DNA of 64,000 nucleotides from Silene latifolia. Lineage: Eukaryota; Streptophyta; Magnoliopsida; Caryophyllales; Caryophyllaceae. The stretch covers positions 9,440,001 to 9,504,000 of the forward strand of contig NC_133526.1 in NCBI RefSeq assembly GCF_048544455.1, written 5' to 3'. How positions within the stretch are numbered: the first letter of the stretch is position 1; each line of letters starts with the position of its first letter. This document shows positions 46,688 through 57,636 of this stretch, in pieces. The translations under genes and the position numbers were made by a program. The notes beneath the pieces are model-generated. The model ran no database searches, was not told the DNA's origin, and worked only from the letters and a program-made list of their open reading frames with translations.

Positions 46688-49600
46688 CTAATGATCGCCA
46701 AATGTGGACCTCCTTCCTGCATTATTAACAAACAGACAGCATTTCAGATAAAGTACACATTTTGAAGCCTAAATCATGATTAAATGTTGGAGAACGTACA
46801 AATAAAGTTACCTGAAAAGTTCGACCTTCCTCGACCCCTACCCCTGCCACCATCTCTGCCACCTCTACCACTGAATCTGCCACCATCCCTGCCACCTCTA
46901 CCACTGAATCTACCACCGCCGCCGCCTCTTCCTCCACTTCTTCCACCTCCGAACCTACCACCGCTGTCACTTTTTGGTTTCGCTTCTTGCACATTCAAGC
47001 AAAAGCCACCACCGAGATCAGAGCCATCCATCCCCAACGCTTCTTTGAAACCATTACTGTCGGCAAAGTCCAAGTAGGCCATCCTGCATCATCAGCCAAC
47101 AACATTTTAGGCCCATCACAGGTTTGTTTCAATAATCAAGATACATGATGGGCAATTACACCAAAAGAGATGATTTCATATACATACAACGAGACGCGTT
47201 TAACAAGACGACTGATGTATGCCCAATCAACGTTTAATGATAAAATGGTCAGCAATATTATGAAATTGGTTTCTAGCTAAAAGGGTGCCAAGAGAATTCT
47301 TCCAAATATGCAAGGAGTCATCTGACGGAGTAAAATGGAGTTACATAAATTATTTTTTCAAAAATCGTCTCATGCAAGAATTCATGTTTGATTAAAAAGC
47401 CAAACCCTAATGGATGGGAAACCTTCTGAAAATCCAAGAAAAAACTGCGCAAGACAATGCTAAGGACAAGAAAATGGTCTACAGGCTACAATCCAAGAAA
47501 AGCTTGGCAAAAAAATCAAGTAGTATAAGATCAAACTTTATGAAATACATACCCCTTAACACCGCCACTTTCAAAGTCTTTTGGGATAGATACCCTTGTG
47601 ATTTCTCCGCAAGATCCAAAATGTTCTTGCAAAGCACTCCTAATCTGAAGCACCACATCCGCAATAATCAATTTCTGTCACAATGAATCTGACAACATGA
47701 ATATGGAAAACACGTTTATAAGTTACCTCATCCTCTCCCAGAGAAGTATCAAATCCTCTCACGAACGCTGTTTGGCCTTGGGCTTTCCCTCCTTTTTGGA
47801 ATGAATTGTTCTCTCTACATAATAAATACAGATTCTTTGTATAAAAATTACAGAACTTTTTCAAAGCAGACAGAAAAAATGAACCATCATGTGGCATTAC
47901 CTGCTAGCACTTCTCTCTCCTTTCTCGCGTGCTAAGTCAAGTCTTACCGGACGATCTAACAATGGCTGCTCATGCAACTCCAAAGCCTAAACAGAATAGA
48001 GCAGTTTAGCCCAAGTTATGGCTAAAAAAACAATATTGTTGAACAGAGGCAACATAGTATAAAAAGAGGGAAACAATTGACTGCAAACCGGACAAGTATT
48101 GCTCGATTACGAAGCAAAAAATAAAAAATATAATTACCTTTTGTGCTGCTTCAGCTGTGGCAAAGTCGACATGGCCAAAACCTCTAAACTGGCCCTCAGC
48201 GTTTGATGCAAACCTAATATCAACAACTTCACCAACATCTTTGAAAAAATCACGCCTGAGATAATTACTAAACAGTTAGGGACTAAACTATATAATCTCT
48301 ACTTAAATGAATACCAACTTCAGTAACATGTAAGACATACACATCAGACTCCTCCACAGCGAAGGCAAGATTCGCTACGAATAGGGTTTTTGACCCAGTA
48401 GCTTCTGAAGTGGCTGGAGTTTTGGGCTGAAAACAAAATCAGCAAAGAAAATCAACAAATAATATTACAAAATGGTCTCAAGAACGAAACATGCGCCAAC
48501 TAACACGAGAAGAAACATACTGTTTTAGCATCAACCATTTCTACATCTCCACCCTGTAAAGCAAGAGAGAATTTTAAAACGCATCTCCCACAATAGTCTA
48601 AGCCAATTTTATACCAATATCTTCACAAAAGATGTACAGTAAATAGCCATTATGTGAAACAATATTACAAACTCAATTCAAATAATAAAAAACAACGGCC
48701 ACTTGAAATCCTTTTACCTACACAAACCCCAACAAAATACACAAACATTACCCACAGTCTTACAAGGATCTGATTCAGTGTGAGGTAAGGGGTTTCGTAT
48801 GTACACAACCTTCAATTGTAACCTGAACTTCATTGAACGACCATCACTCACTAAACCAATACGCACAAAGCTCCAATCCTTTTTTAAAATAAAGGAAATG
48901 ATAAAACTCTCAACATCGAACACAAATTGTGAATGATGCCTCCTATATAGTCCAAGTGGGCAACACAATTAGGCAATACCTTCTTCTTTGGAGTCTTGAT
49001 TGACTGTTTTTCATTTTCCTCTTCATCACTCTCATCTTCACCAGATGCCTCATCCTGCAGACGTGGTCACGTAGCAAGAACACCAGGACGATTAAGGTAT
49101 TGGACAAAAATTTAGAACAAAAGAAGACTCAGCATACAGGGCCATAGGAAACAATCATCACGTGAACTAAGCCCTTCAACCATCGGACAATTAAGGTTGG
49201 ACAATGAAAATTATAACAGAAGAGGTTGCGACCATACAATATAGTTACATCAGAAATCCAGGACTAATCTACAAAAACAAGCACATGTGCCAAATTTTCA
49301 CGACTGCCAAATAGAGAACCAAAAAGAAAAAGACAATGTTACGCAAACTCACATCTTCATCCGAGCTGCCGTCACCAGAGTCGGAAGAATCATTTAATTC
49401 AGCTGGTTTACTAGTAACCTTCTTAGGTTCAGCAGCAACCTTCTCCTATTAAAATTTTGCAAGCAATAAAATCAGGCCTTTATCGCAAGTAAGAGACCCC
49501 ACTACTACATGGTATAAAGAAACAACAACAACAACATCAGAGCCTTAATCCCAAAATGATTTGGGGTCGGCTGACATGAATCATCCTTTCGAACGGTCCA

Positions 49601-51651
49601 TGGGTGAACGCACGCCTCAAAATGCGAATAAAAAGGGAAAATGAAAAACAAAAAGGAAGAACGAAAATGTAATGGAAAGTCAAGGTAAACTTAGGGGTTT
49701 TAAAATCGAATTCCGGATTTTTTTTATAAAAACTTAAAATTTAAATTGAGAGAAAAGATTAAAACGATTTTAAAAACCGAAATAGAATTAAGGATCCGGA
49801 ATGCCTTAAAAGTAAACCATCAAAACCAACTGCTACCTTTATTTTGCAATATCTCTTCATTTATATAAGGTTCTAGTGCGTACATAAAAAAAATTGATTT
49901 ATTTCTTACATCGTCATCTTCATCTTCGGAATCACTATCTGAGGCTTCAGAGGAATCTGAGGTGGAGCCTTTCTTGACCGCAGCTGACCCATTTTTTACA
50001 AGAGGAGCTTTTTTTGCAACTGGCTTATCCTGTAAATAATAGTTCCACATGATTACACCTTCATAACAACTGTTATTTGAAAGCACTTTCAATATTTGAT
50101 TGTAGGAGATGGGACAAGATGAATATATTACATACATCACTAATATCAGAGTCACTTCCTGAAGCATCTGAGTCGTCTGAGCTATTATCCTTTTTGGCAT
50201 TATTTTTAGCAGGAGTTGGCGTCTTCTTTGCAACAACCTGCAGAAGTGAAGAATGTGGTCAGCAATTCAGCTAAACCTCTAATGACATCTGCTACAATCA
50301 TTTGGTAGTTTTCGGCGACAAAATAGAAGCATAACCTAGCATAAACCAAAAGAATAAACTACGAGGATTTTTTAAATCTATTGCATCGACACTTAGGGAT
50401 TAGGGGCTTAGGGCTATGTTGTGATACTGATACAACCCCTATTAGTCAATTAATGGCCCAACAGAATTAAAAAAAAAAGTCATCCCCATTTAACTATAAT
50501 GAGATAACAAGAAGACTAATTGAATTTACAAATTTGTGATGGTTAAACTCTAGTCAGCTTAAAAGCTTAAACTACAAATACAACGAAAACCATTCACAAG
50601 CTTAAACTCTAGTCAGCTTAAAGCTTAAACTACAAATACAACGAAAACCATTCACAAGCTTAAACTCTAGTCAGCTTAAAGCTTAAAAACTTGAAACAGA
50701 ATTAACGTTATTAAAAATCTACCTTGGGTTCAATTTCAGAATCAGACTCATCAGACTCATCCTCTTCGCTACTGCTAGCTGCTTTCTTCGGCAGCTTTTT
50801 CTCTACCTTTTGCTTCGCTACAACAGTCTCATCTCTCTCCACCTTCTGTTTCTTCGCACTCACTGCTTTCGCCCCCTTATTCTCAACACCTCTCTTACCT
50901 TAACATCATTAAATCGAACAGAATCAAACAAAAATATTACACAAAATTTCAGAGACCATACCACATATGACTCTGTATACAATGCAAATAACAAACAAAA
51001 ACAGTTTACATGAAATCCCAGAAAGAGCTAGACATAAATATACACAGTGGTGGGCTGGTGGAGCTAGGGAGGGGCTAGCAGAGTTTTTTATTAAAATTTT
51101 CCAACTTTTTTCGAGTTTCCCTTATACCATAACCCACCCCCGCTAAGTTTAAATCCCAACTCCGCCACTCGAAAAAACAATTTACATGAAATCCCAGAAA
51201 GAGGTAAGCATAAATATACACAGTGGTGGAGCTGGGGAGGGGCTAGCAGAGTTTTTAATTAAAATTTTCCAACTTTTTTCGAGTTTCCCTTATACCATAA
51301 CCCGTTTGTCCCTACTGAATTTAAATCCCGACTCCGCCACTGAATATACGTCTACCCTTTCAATTTCATGGTACAAAGCAATGACAACAAAACCCAGAAA
51401 ACTTGAAACACCATACAACTTATTACATGAAAAGGAAGCTTATACAAACTATTAACAAATTAAAAAGTTACCTTTTTTACCAGATTGAACAACAGCGGCG
51501 GCAGCAGGAGCTGTAGCAACCTACATACAACAATAAAACATATAAAGATTATAACTTTATAACAAGCAGAATAATTAGAAGAGAACCCAGAAAAACAAAA
51601 GAGAGAAGAAAGGAGAAAGGTACAAACTTTAGTAGCAGATTTCTTGCCCAT
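46688..51651 (-). CDS. NUC1: Nucleolin-like RNA-binding protein, complete, 15 exons
   Basis: A nucleolar protein acting on rDNA transcription and pre-rRNA processing. Exons (minus strand): 51628-51651, 51472-51520, 50723-50898, 50136-50237, 49910-50029, 49353-49445, 48980-49054, 48521-48553, 48341-48426, 48138-48255, 47901-47986, 47727-47814, 47553-47644, 46812-47083, 46688-46716; 1443 nt, 480 aa, all in phase. The N-terminal ~224 residues alternate Lys-rich and acidic Ser blocks (SSSEEDESDESDSE, SDSDSEDEDDD). RRM1 (about 238-318) has LFVANL and RGFGHVDF; RRM2 (about 336-418) has AFVRGF and KGMAYLDF. A GAR/RGG tail with a duplicated GRFSGRGGRDG unit follows, ending RRSTFGDH. This is the plant nucleolin plan (557 aa in Arabidopsis NUC1), with a shorter acidic region. 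The promoter carries telo-box motifs common in ribosome-biogenesis genes. The exon 1 donor (AAA|GTTTGT) is the least certain junction. Confidence 0.94.
49522..49820 (-). mobile_element. RTE-mobilised SINE-like element in nucleolin intron 5
   Basis: Starts with an (AAC)n run and reads ATCAGAGCCTTAATCCC, GGGGTCGGCTGACATGAATC, and on to GGAATGCCTTAAAAGTAAACC; it is a minus-strand relative of 43947-44386 lacking about 100 bp at its 5' end. No target duplication was resolved. Confidence 0.7.
50543..50690. repeat. 59-bp tandem repeat in nucleolin intron 3
   Basis: Two full and one partial copy of a 59-bp unit starting AAACTCTAGTCAGCTTAAAG (near 50544, 50603 and 50662) and including ACTACAAATACAACGAAAAC. 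Near-identical copies mean a recent duplication. Confidence 0.9.
51005..51345. repeat. ~176-bp tandem duplication carrying a hAT-type MITE, nucleolin intron 2
   Basis: The block starting TTTACATGAAATCCCAGAAA at 51005 is repeated from 51181. Each block contains a ~125-bp MITE with ends CAGTGGTGGAGC and CTCCGCCACT and the motif GGGGAGGGGCTAGCAGAG. The flanks AATATACA and AATATACG of the outer ends look like the original 8-bp hAT target duplication. Confidence 0.75.
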
Positions 51652-51820
51652 TGCTGTTTAGGTTTAAGGGAAGGGAGACAAGAGAAGAAGAAGAAGTGGT
51701 AAACCCTAAAGGATGAAGGGTTTTAAGAAAGCGGATGAAAGAGAAAGAAATGAGAAGTGAGAGTGAAGAGTATTTATAGGTAATGAAATTAGAGGGAGAA
51801 GCTCGCAAGTAGGGTTTATG
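51652..51820 (-). promoter_or_regulatory. Nucleolin core promoter and telo-boxes
   Basis: On the minus strand a TATAAATA box lies at 51771-51778, which puts the transcript start near 51740 and gives a 5' UTR of about 90 nt. Telo-box sequences (AAACCCTAA at 51701-51709 and TAAACCCTA on the minus strand at 51810-51818) lie on either side of it; these are known cis elements of plant translation and ribosome-biogenesis genes. Confidence 0.6.
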
Positions 51821-51829
51821 GCTTCCACA

Positions 51830-52192
51830 GATATTTGTGTCACATTGTCAACTTGGTGTACTTGTTTTCTTTTTTGGTTTTTTTGGGTTTTTTTTTTTAC
51901 TCAAATTAGGTTCTTTTCGACTTAATTCAATTTAATTTTTCAATTTATTTTAATTTAGCTTAGTTTAGTTTATCTTTTTACAAATTAATTTTACTTCAAC
52001 TTTATTCAGTTCAGCTCCATTAAATTCTATTCGGTTCAGCTTTTTTTCATCCGAAAAGAACCGGACTTGATAGTGAATCAAGACCCGGATGAAAACAAAT
52101 ATTCCAGGGGGCGAATTTGGGGTAGGATGGGTTAGGCAGCCTTAATCATGTACAAGGATTAACCCCAAATTCCAAAATTATATAGTTATAGG
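51830..52192. other. Intergenic, no gene seen
   Basis: AT-rich DNA upstream of nucleolin with AATTTAGCTTAGTTTAG-type low-complexity motifs similar to 20925-21000. No gene recognised. Confidence 0.55.
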
Positions 52193-53016
52193 CTAGGTAG
52201 CACGGACACTCCTCATAATCGGTGTTCCCGTGTCGGACACGACACTCGCCGGACACACGTCAAAACGTGTCCGACACTTGTAAAGCCGTGTCTAACTTCA
52301 TCTTTTATTTGGGCACGTGTCCATGATATTTTGAGCCGTGTCCATGTTATTTGGACACACCTTTAGGGGTCGTTTGGTTCACTACTTAAGAATAGAATGG
52401 ATTGAAATGAGTAACCATAGGAGTATGGGGTTCCAATTCCATACCTTTCAAAACATGTTTGGTTCATTAGAAAAATAAACATGAAGGAATGGAGTTTGAA
52501 TCCATGGGAAAGAGGTGGGTATGAGATTCCAAGGGGTTGGGGTGGAATGAGAATCCATCAGGATTCTAACTCCATTCCAAAATAGCCCAACCAAACACTA
52601 GAATGGCTAGAAACCATTTCATTCCATTCCAAACCCCCCAACCAAACACCCCTAAATGGAATCAAGTTTAATTTAAGGTAAATGGCGTGAATTGTTATAT
52701 GGCTGAATTTGGTGGGGACATAAGTTGAATTAGGCAAATGATGTCCTTTAGATTAGTAATGAGATGTCGAAATAAATTGATTATAAGTTGGTTTTAGTTT
52801 TGAAAATGAGAATGAGTTATAATTACGCCAAGTTTTACTTTCACTTATTTAAATTTAATATTCAATATTTTTTTAAAAATAAAACCACACATAAATAACT
52901 ATAAAATATATATTTTATTAAATTTAAATGACGTGTCCCGTGTCCTAAATTTCATGGGATGCCGTATCGCGTGTCCGTATCGTGACAGTGTCCGTGTCCG
53001 TTTTGGTGCTACCTTG
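52193..53016. mobile_element. hAT-type non-autonomous element
   Basis: It begins CTAGGTAGCACGGACAC and ends with GGACACGGACAC-like motifs and GTGCTACCTTG; ends are inverted (AGGTAGCAC). An exact 8-bp duplication GTTATAGG flanks it (52185-52192 and 53017-53024), as in hAT transposition. Subterminal regions carry many GTGTC/GACAC and CGTGTCCG motifs in both orientations, possible transposase sites. It holds no ORF and is split by the MITE at 52375-52653. Confidence 0.85.
52375..52653. mobile_element. MITE nested in the hAT-type element
   Basis: About 280 bp with inverted ends AGGGGTCGTTTGGTTC and AACCAAACACCCCT and inner ATTCCATTCC/GGAATGGAG motifs, a common plant MITE type. The duplication at its borders is not clear (TTTA/TAAA). 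Confidence 0.7.
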
Positions 53017-53024
53017 GTTATAGG

Positions 53025-53582
53025 TGCATTGTAACAAGCATTAATCCTTGAATGATTGAATGGTTAGTTATTCACTATTTGATCGAGAAGAGCAATTTTT
53101 TTGATGGTTTCCCGCCTTAGTATAAGGCATGTACTCATAATGACATACTGAAACAGTAGATTGAACTACAATATGTTAACATATTCACTTTAGTATATTG
53201 TAAAAAATGAATCCGTCAGCCATTTACACATGGATATAACAATCTATTAACCTAAATCTGCTAAATACCAAACACTTCTACTAAATTTGCTAATTAAAAT
53301 ATAGGGAGTACTAGTCAAACCTTTCAATCTGTTATTTATAACCTGTTTGGCCAATTTGTTTATGCTAATAATAATTTGCTTAGTTCCAAACAGAGCCTCA
53401 GTTCAATTCAGTTCTTCTCAACCGAAAATAACATGGCCTAGATTTTTCTGCGCTGAAAAGAATTTATAAAAGCTGAACTAAACTTAAAAAAAGTGATTTT
53501 AACTTCAAAAGAACAAGGATTAGGTCTTCAAAGTCCTAAAAGACCACCTCATGCAAAAAATATGCAAGAACAAGGATTAGGC
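53025..53582. other. Intergenic, no gene seen
   Basis: AT-rich DNA between the hAT-type element and the LINE. A 15-bp direct repeat AGAACAAGGATTAGG at about 53511 and 53567 brackets 40 bp just left of the LINE start; it is not repeated beyond the LINE poly(A). Confidence 0.55.
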
Positions 53583-56420
53583 CTTATCGCGAGGAGGAGG
53601 TTCTTGAAGCCCTTAAGCAAATGCACCCATTGAAAGCTCCAGGTCCGGATGGGATTAATTGTTTATTCTATCAGACATATTGGCATATCGTTGGTCCACT
53701 GGTTACTAGTACGGTGTTGGGAATATTGGATGGTGCTCCTATGCCGGATGAGGTGAATCATACGCATATTGTCTTGATTCCGAAGAAAAAAGCTCCAGAT
53801 AAGGTTTGTGATTATCGCCCGATCAGTCTATGCAATGTAATTTATAAATTGGTGTCGAAGATTCTCGTGAACCGCCTGAAGGTTTTCTTGGCTGAAATTG
53901 TCTCCGTTAACCAAAGTGCTTTCACCCCGGGAAGATTGATTTCGGATAACGTGCTCATCGCTTTTGAATTGTTTCACCATATGAAAAATTCGAAGAGCAG
54001 GGAGGGGCATATGGCTATAAAACTTGACATGGCGAAGGCGTACGACAGGGTGGAATGGGAATTTTTGGACCGTGTGTTGCGTGTTATGGGATTCGATGGG
54101 CATTGGGTTAACCGGGTTATGATGTGTGTGACGACGGTAGAGTCAGCTGTTTTGATAAACGGTAATGTTAAGGAGTTCTTTCAGCCAGGTAGAGGCCTCC
54201 GACAAGGGGACCTTTTATCGCCATATCTTTTTATTCTCTGTGCCGAAGTCCTATCAAATATGCTAAGGAAATCGGTGGAGGATGGCTCGCTTCATGGCAT
54301 TCGCATTGCGCCACAAGCACCGGTAATTTCTCACTTACTTTTTGCGGATGATAGCATTTTTTTCCTCAAGGCGGGTGAAGAGGAGGCCGTGAAGGTGAAT
54401 GATATTTTACGTGCTTATGAATTTGCTTCGGGTCAGCTGGTTAGCTTGGATAAGACAACTGTGTCTTTTAGCCGTGGAGTGTCGGAGGAGAGACAAGCGA
54501 GAGTTGTGGGGCTGTTGGGGGTTCGAAAGGTTGATGAGCAGGAGCGCTACTTGGGTTTACCGATTGTTATTGGTCGGTCTAAAAAGCCGATCACTGATAT
54601 AGTCTGAAATAAGCTGCTTAAGCGGCTTCAAGGGTGGCGGGGGAAGATATTGTCGAAGGCTGGTAGGGAGATCCTTATAAAGGTTGTGGCCAATTCGCTC
54701 CCTACCTATGTGATGAGTATTTTTAAACTTCCAGCTGCTTTTTGTGACGATCTTCGGAGAATGATCTCGAGGTTTTGGTGGGGTCATGAGGAGGGGAAAA
54801 AGGGCATTTCTTGGGTGTCGTGGAATCATATGTGTAAACCAAAATGTGTAGGGGGAATGGGATTTCGAGATTTCTTCAAGTCGAATCAAGCTCTCTTAGG
54901 CAAACAAGCATGCCGTTTGTTAACCTCTCCGGATTGTCTGTGGGCTCAATTGATGCGAGGCAAATATTACCATGGGCGTGATTTTTTAACGGCAAACCTG
55001 GGACATAATCCAAGCTATACATGACGGAGCATTTTAGGGGCGAGGGAGGGTTTGTTAAATGGCATGCGTCGACGGATTGGTAATGGCTTAGACACGTTGG
55101 TTTGGGGCGATCAGTGGGTACCGAATACTCAGACGGGGAAGGTTTTGTCACCGTGTTTTGGGGCGAATGTGGGAATGAAGGTGGCTGAGCTTATGGCCAC
55201 GGGTGGAGGGGCTTGGAGTGAGGAGAAGCTGTCGATTTATTTGCTACCGTTTGAGAGGGAACGAGTGCGTAATATTCGCCTCAGTGAAGAGGATCATGAC
55301 GATATGTGGTATTGGGCTGCGGAGAGGGATGGTGAGTATTCTGTTCGGTCTGCCTACAAGATGTTAGTGGGGTTCGAGAGTGGTGCTTCTGAGCCATCGA
55401 CATGGGAACGAAGTAAATGGATATGGAATAACCTTTGGAAAGTTCAAGTGTGGCCACAGATCAAGCTATTCTTCTGGCAGCTGTGCAACGACGCGGTAGC
55501 AACCAAGGTAAATTTATCTTTTCGGGTCGGTAGGGAGGATGTCTTGTGTCCTTTGTGTCAGTGTCAAGTCGAGTCAAGTCTTCATTTATTTCGTGACTGT
55601 GGTTGTGCTAGTGAGGTTTGGGACAGGTTGGGGGTGCAGGTTGAGGAGACCGTGGGGCTAGGTGGGATAAGGGACTGGGTGGAAGGTTGTTGGAGGGAGA
55701 TGGACAAGAGGGATTATGGGTTGTTGATGGTTGGGTGCTGGGCTCTGTGGGAGATGCGAAATCAGGTGGCTTTTGAGGGGGAGAAGGGAGAGATTGAGAG
55801 GGTGGTTAGACGTGTTCAACGGGTTTTGGAGGAGGTCGAGGGGGATAGGGTGGCACAGTTCAAACGGGAAGGGAGGCTAGCAGAGGAGGGGCAGAATGAG
55901 CACGGTAAGGGGTGGATGGCTCCTGGTGAAGGTTGGGTAAAATTGAATGTGGATGCGGGAGTTAAGGAAGGCGTCGGTGTGGGGATAGGTGGGGTGTGTA
56001 GGGATAGTGCGGGGAAGGTACTATGGAGCATGGCAGCGCGGAGATTGGAAGTGTGGGAAGCCCATGTTGCTGAAGCGGTAGCAGTGCTCGAAGGCCTCGA
56101 AGAAGCAGTCAAGGCAGGTCATGATGCGGTAATTGTCGAAAGTGATTGCTCTCAAGTTATAGACGGACTGAAGTCAAGGAAAACGGGTCGAAGTGTTTTT
56201 GCTCTTGTTTTGGACGATATTTTGCGTCTTTGTTCTTCTTTTGGTTCGGTTGTTTTTTCTTCTGTATCTCGTAAAAACAATGAGGTAGCTCACGCTTTGG
56301 CTCATGCGCTACCGGTAGTCTCGGGACGATTTGTTTGGTTAGACAAATTACCTGATGTAGTAAGTCGCTATATTTCGATCGAGTAATATATTTACCCCTT
56401 TGGGTTTCAAAAAAAAAAAA
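53583..56420 (+). mobile_element. L1-type LINE with RNase H, 5'-truncated
   Basis: A plant L1-clade non-LTR element cut at its 5' end within ORF2 (first residues YREEEVLEALKQMHPLKAPGPDG). The single frame runs to 56386 and encodes reverse transcriptase (KLDMAKAYDRV with catalytic D; FADD near 54343), zf-RVT (CPLCQCQVESSLHLFRDC, near 55550) and a C-terminal RNase H (WVKLNVDAGV, then IVESDCSQVIDG). The 3' end is GGGTTTC plus poly(A) at 56408. Only two in-frame stops interrupt about 2.8 kb: TGA at 54605-54607 and at 55022-55024; both fall where the family usually has Trp (DIV-W-NKL and SYT-W-RSI). ORF1 and the endonuclease are absent, so it cannot move by itself. No certain target duplication was found. 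Confidence 0.92.
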
Positions 56421-56539
56421 AGAAACTAACAAAAAAAAATAAAAAAAAAATATAAATTGATAACTAGGCTTGTTATTTAATTTATTTATTTTAGTGAAAA
56501 AGGTGGGTGAAAACCCTGACAAAAAACTAAACAGAACAG

Positions 56540-56580
<41 letters not shown>

Positions 56581-56620
56581 AAAAAAAACAAGTTAGCAAA
56601 CCAAACTGAAAAACAAACGA
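56421..56620. other. A-rich low-complexity DNA
   Basis: Several poly(A) tracts with short AT-rich spacers after the LINE tail. No gene seen. Confidence 0.6.
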
Positions 56621-56638
56621 CTACCTAGGCACTCTTCA

Positions 56639-56770
56639 TTGCCTGGAAACACCCATTATGTCTTGCGAAATGAGCTACTGAAGAGCTCCCATACCTCATT
56701 AGCTAGTATGTGTGCAGGCATAATGGGTGTTTCCAGGCAACCAAAATGAGCTACTGAAGAGCTCCCATAC
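56639..56770. repeat. Interleaved inverted and direct repeats
   Basis: TGCCTGGAAACACCCATTAT at 56640 reappears in inverse as ATAATGGGTGTTTCCAGGCA at 56719, while AAATGAGCTACTGAAGAGCT plus CCCATACC occurs as a direct repeat at 56668 and 56743. The arms could fold into a hairpin of about 100 nt. The material derives from a LINE 3' end (next entry). Confidence 0.85.
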
Positions 56771-56960
56771 CATCTTCCATAACAACCAACCTCAGATCAA
56801 TGCCCAAATTAGCTAGTCTGCACACATATTCGCCTCTCTAAAAACATGCTGTAAGTCCACAATCCATCCATCCCTGCGAAATGCCTCTTTGCAAGCCCGG
56901 ACTTCATGCTTATAAGCAACTCCTAGAGCTTCATCACCCTTAACAAGCTTTAAAATTGTT
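56740..56960 (-). mobile_element. RNase H end of a second L1-type LINE, fragment
   Basis: On the minus strand it reads LVKGDEALGVAYKHEVRACK, then DGWIVDLQHVFREANMCAD and LANLGIDLRLVVMEDG, the usual C-terminus of the RNase H domain of plant L1 and related non-LTR elements. A shift lies between CAD and LANLG. Only this fragment is present; the repeats at 56639-56770 are a duplicated and partly inverted piece of its end. Confidence 0.75.
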
Positions 56961-57192
56961 ATGTTAGAGGTCTCACATAAACACTACTAAGAGACCGTCT
57001 TATATGAAAATCGGAGTAAATGAAGAGGTTAAAATTTAGAATTTTATATCGGCATCGCTACAACATAAACGTAGATTAAAAGATAGTACAAATTAACATT
57101 TAAATGACTAAATGGAGTAGAATTTGCTGGGTTTTTTCAGATTATAGACATCCTCAAGATCAATGTAAATGCGTGCTCACTTTTGGCTACCG

Positions 57193-57196
<4 letters not shown>

Positions 57197-57227
<31 letters not shown>

Positions 57228-57625
57228 CAAACAGATATCCTATCGACAATGCAATCTCCTTCTAATCAAGACAATTTAATGGGTTGACCCCTCGTAAGTT
57301 TGGTTTTTTCATTCGCAAAAGTCAGGAATCGAACCCCTGACCACTTGTTTAAGAGATAAGAGTCCTTACCCCTGACCACATTAAAAAATAAAAATAAATT
57401 TGCCTTATAAATTAGTACCGGTCCGGTCCAAACCCGGAAAAAACCGGACCTAAAGGGTTCCGGTCCGGTCCGGTCCGGGTCCCCTTCTAACCGGTCCGGT
57501 CCGCGGTCTTGGGATATGTGGTTATCCGGTCCGCGGGTTCATCCGGTCCGATCCGGTTCGGTCCGGTTTTGGACCAGTGAACACTCCTATCCTTACCACT
57601 CACCCCAGCCAACTTTGGTTTTTTA
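57197..57625 (-). mobile_element. tRNA-derived SINE, split by a later insertion
   Basis: Same family as 34986-35160, on the minus strand: CCAAAGTTGGCTGGGGTGAG at its start, B box GGGTTCGATTCCTGAC and a long poly(A), seen as T at 57197-57222. A perfect 11-bp target duplication GCTACCGAATT flanks it (57186-57196 and 57626-57636). The part at 57371-57589 is a separate insertion. Confidence 0.85.
57371..57589. mobile_element. CCGGTCC-repeat insertion within the SINE
   Basis: About 219 bp rich in CCGGTCCGGTCC motifs, bounded by a perfect 8-bp duplication TCCTTACC (57363-57370 and 57590-57597). The right end ACCAGTGAACACTCCTA is a plausible hAT terminus, but the left end does not match it, so it may be degenerate. 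The heptamer-like body recalls the GACCCG element at 31335. Confidence 0.7.
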
Positions 57626-57636
57626 GCTACCGAATT

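Noticed and set aside
46784-47077. Plus-strand Pro/Leu-rich open frame
   Set aside because: Antisense shadow of the nucleolin RGG exon.
53511-53582. 15-bp direct repeat AGAACAAGGATTAGG taken as the LINE target duplication
   Set aside because: Both copies lie on the 5' side; none follows the poly(A), so it cannot be the LINE's duplication.
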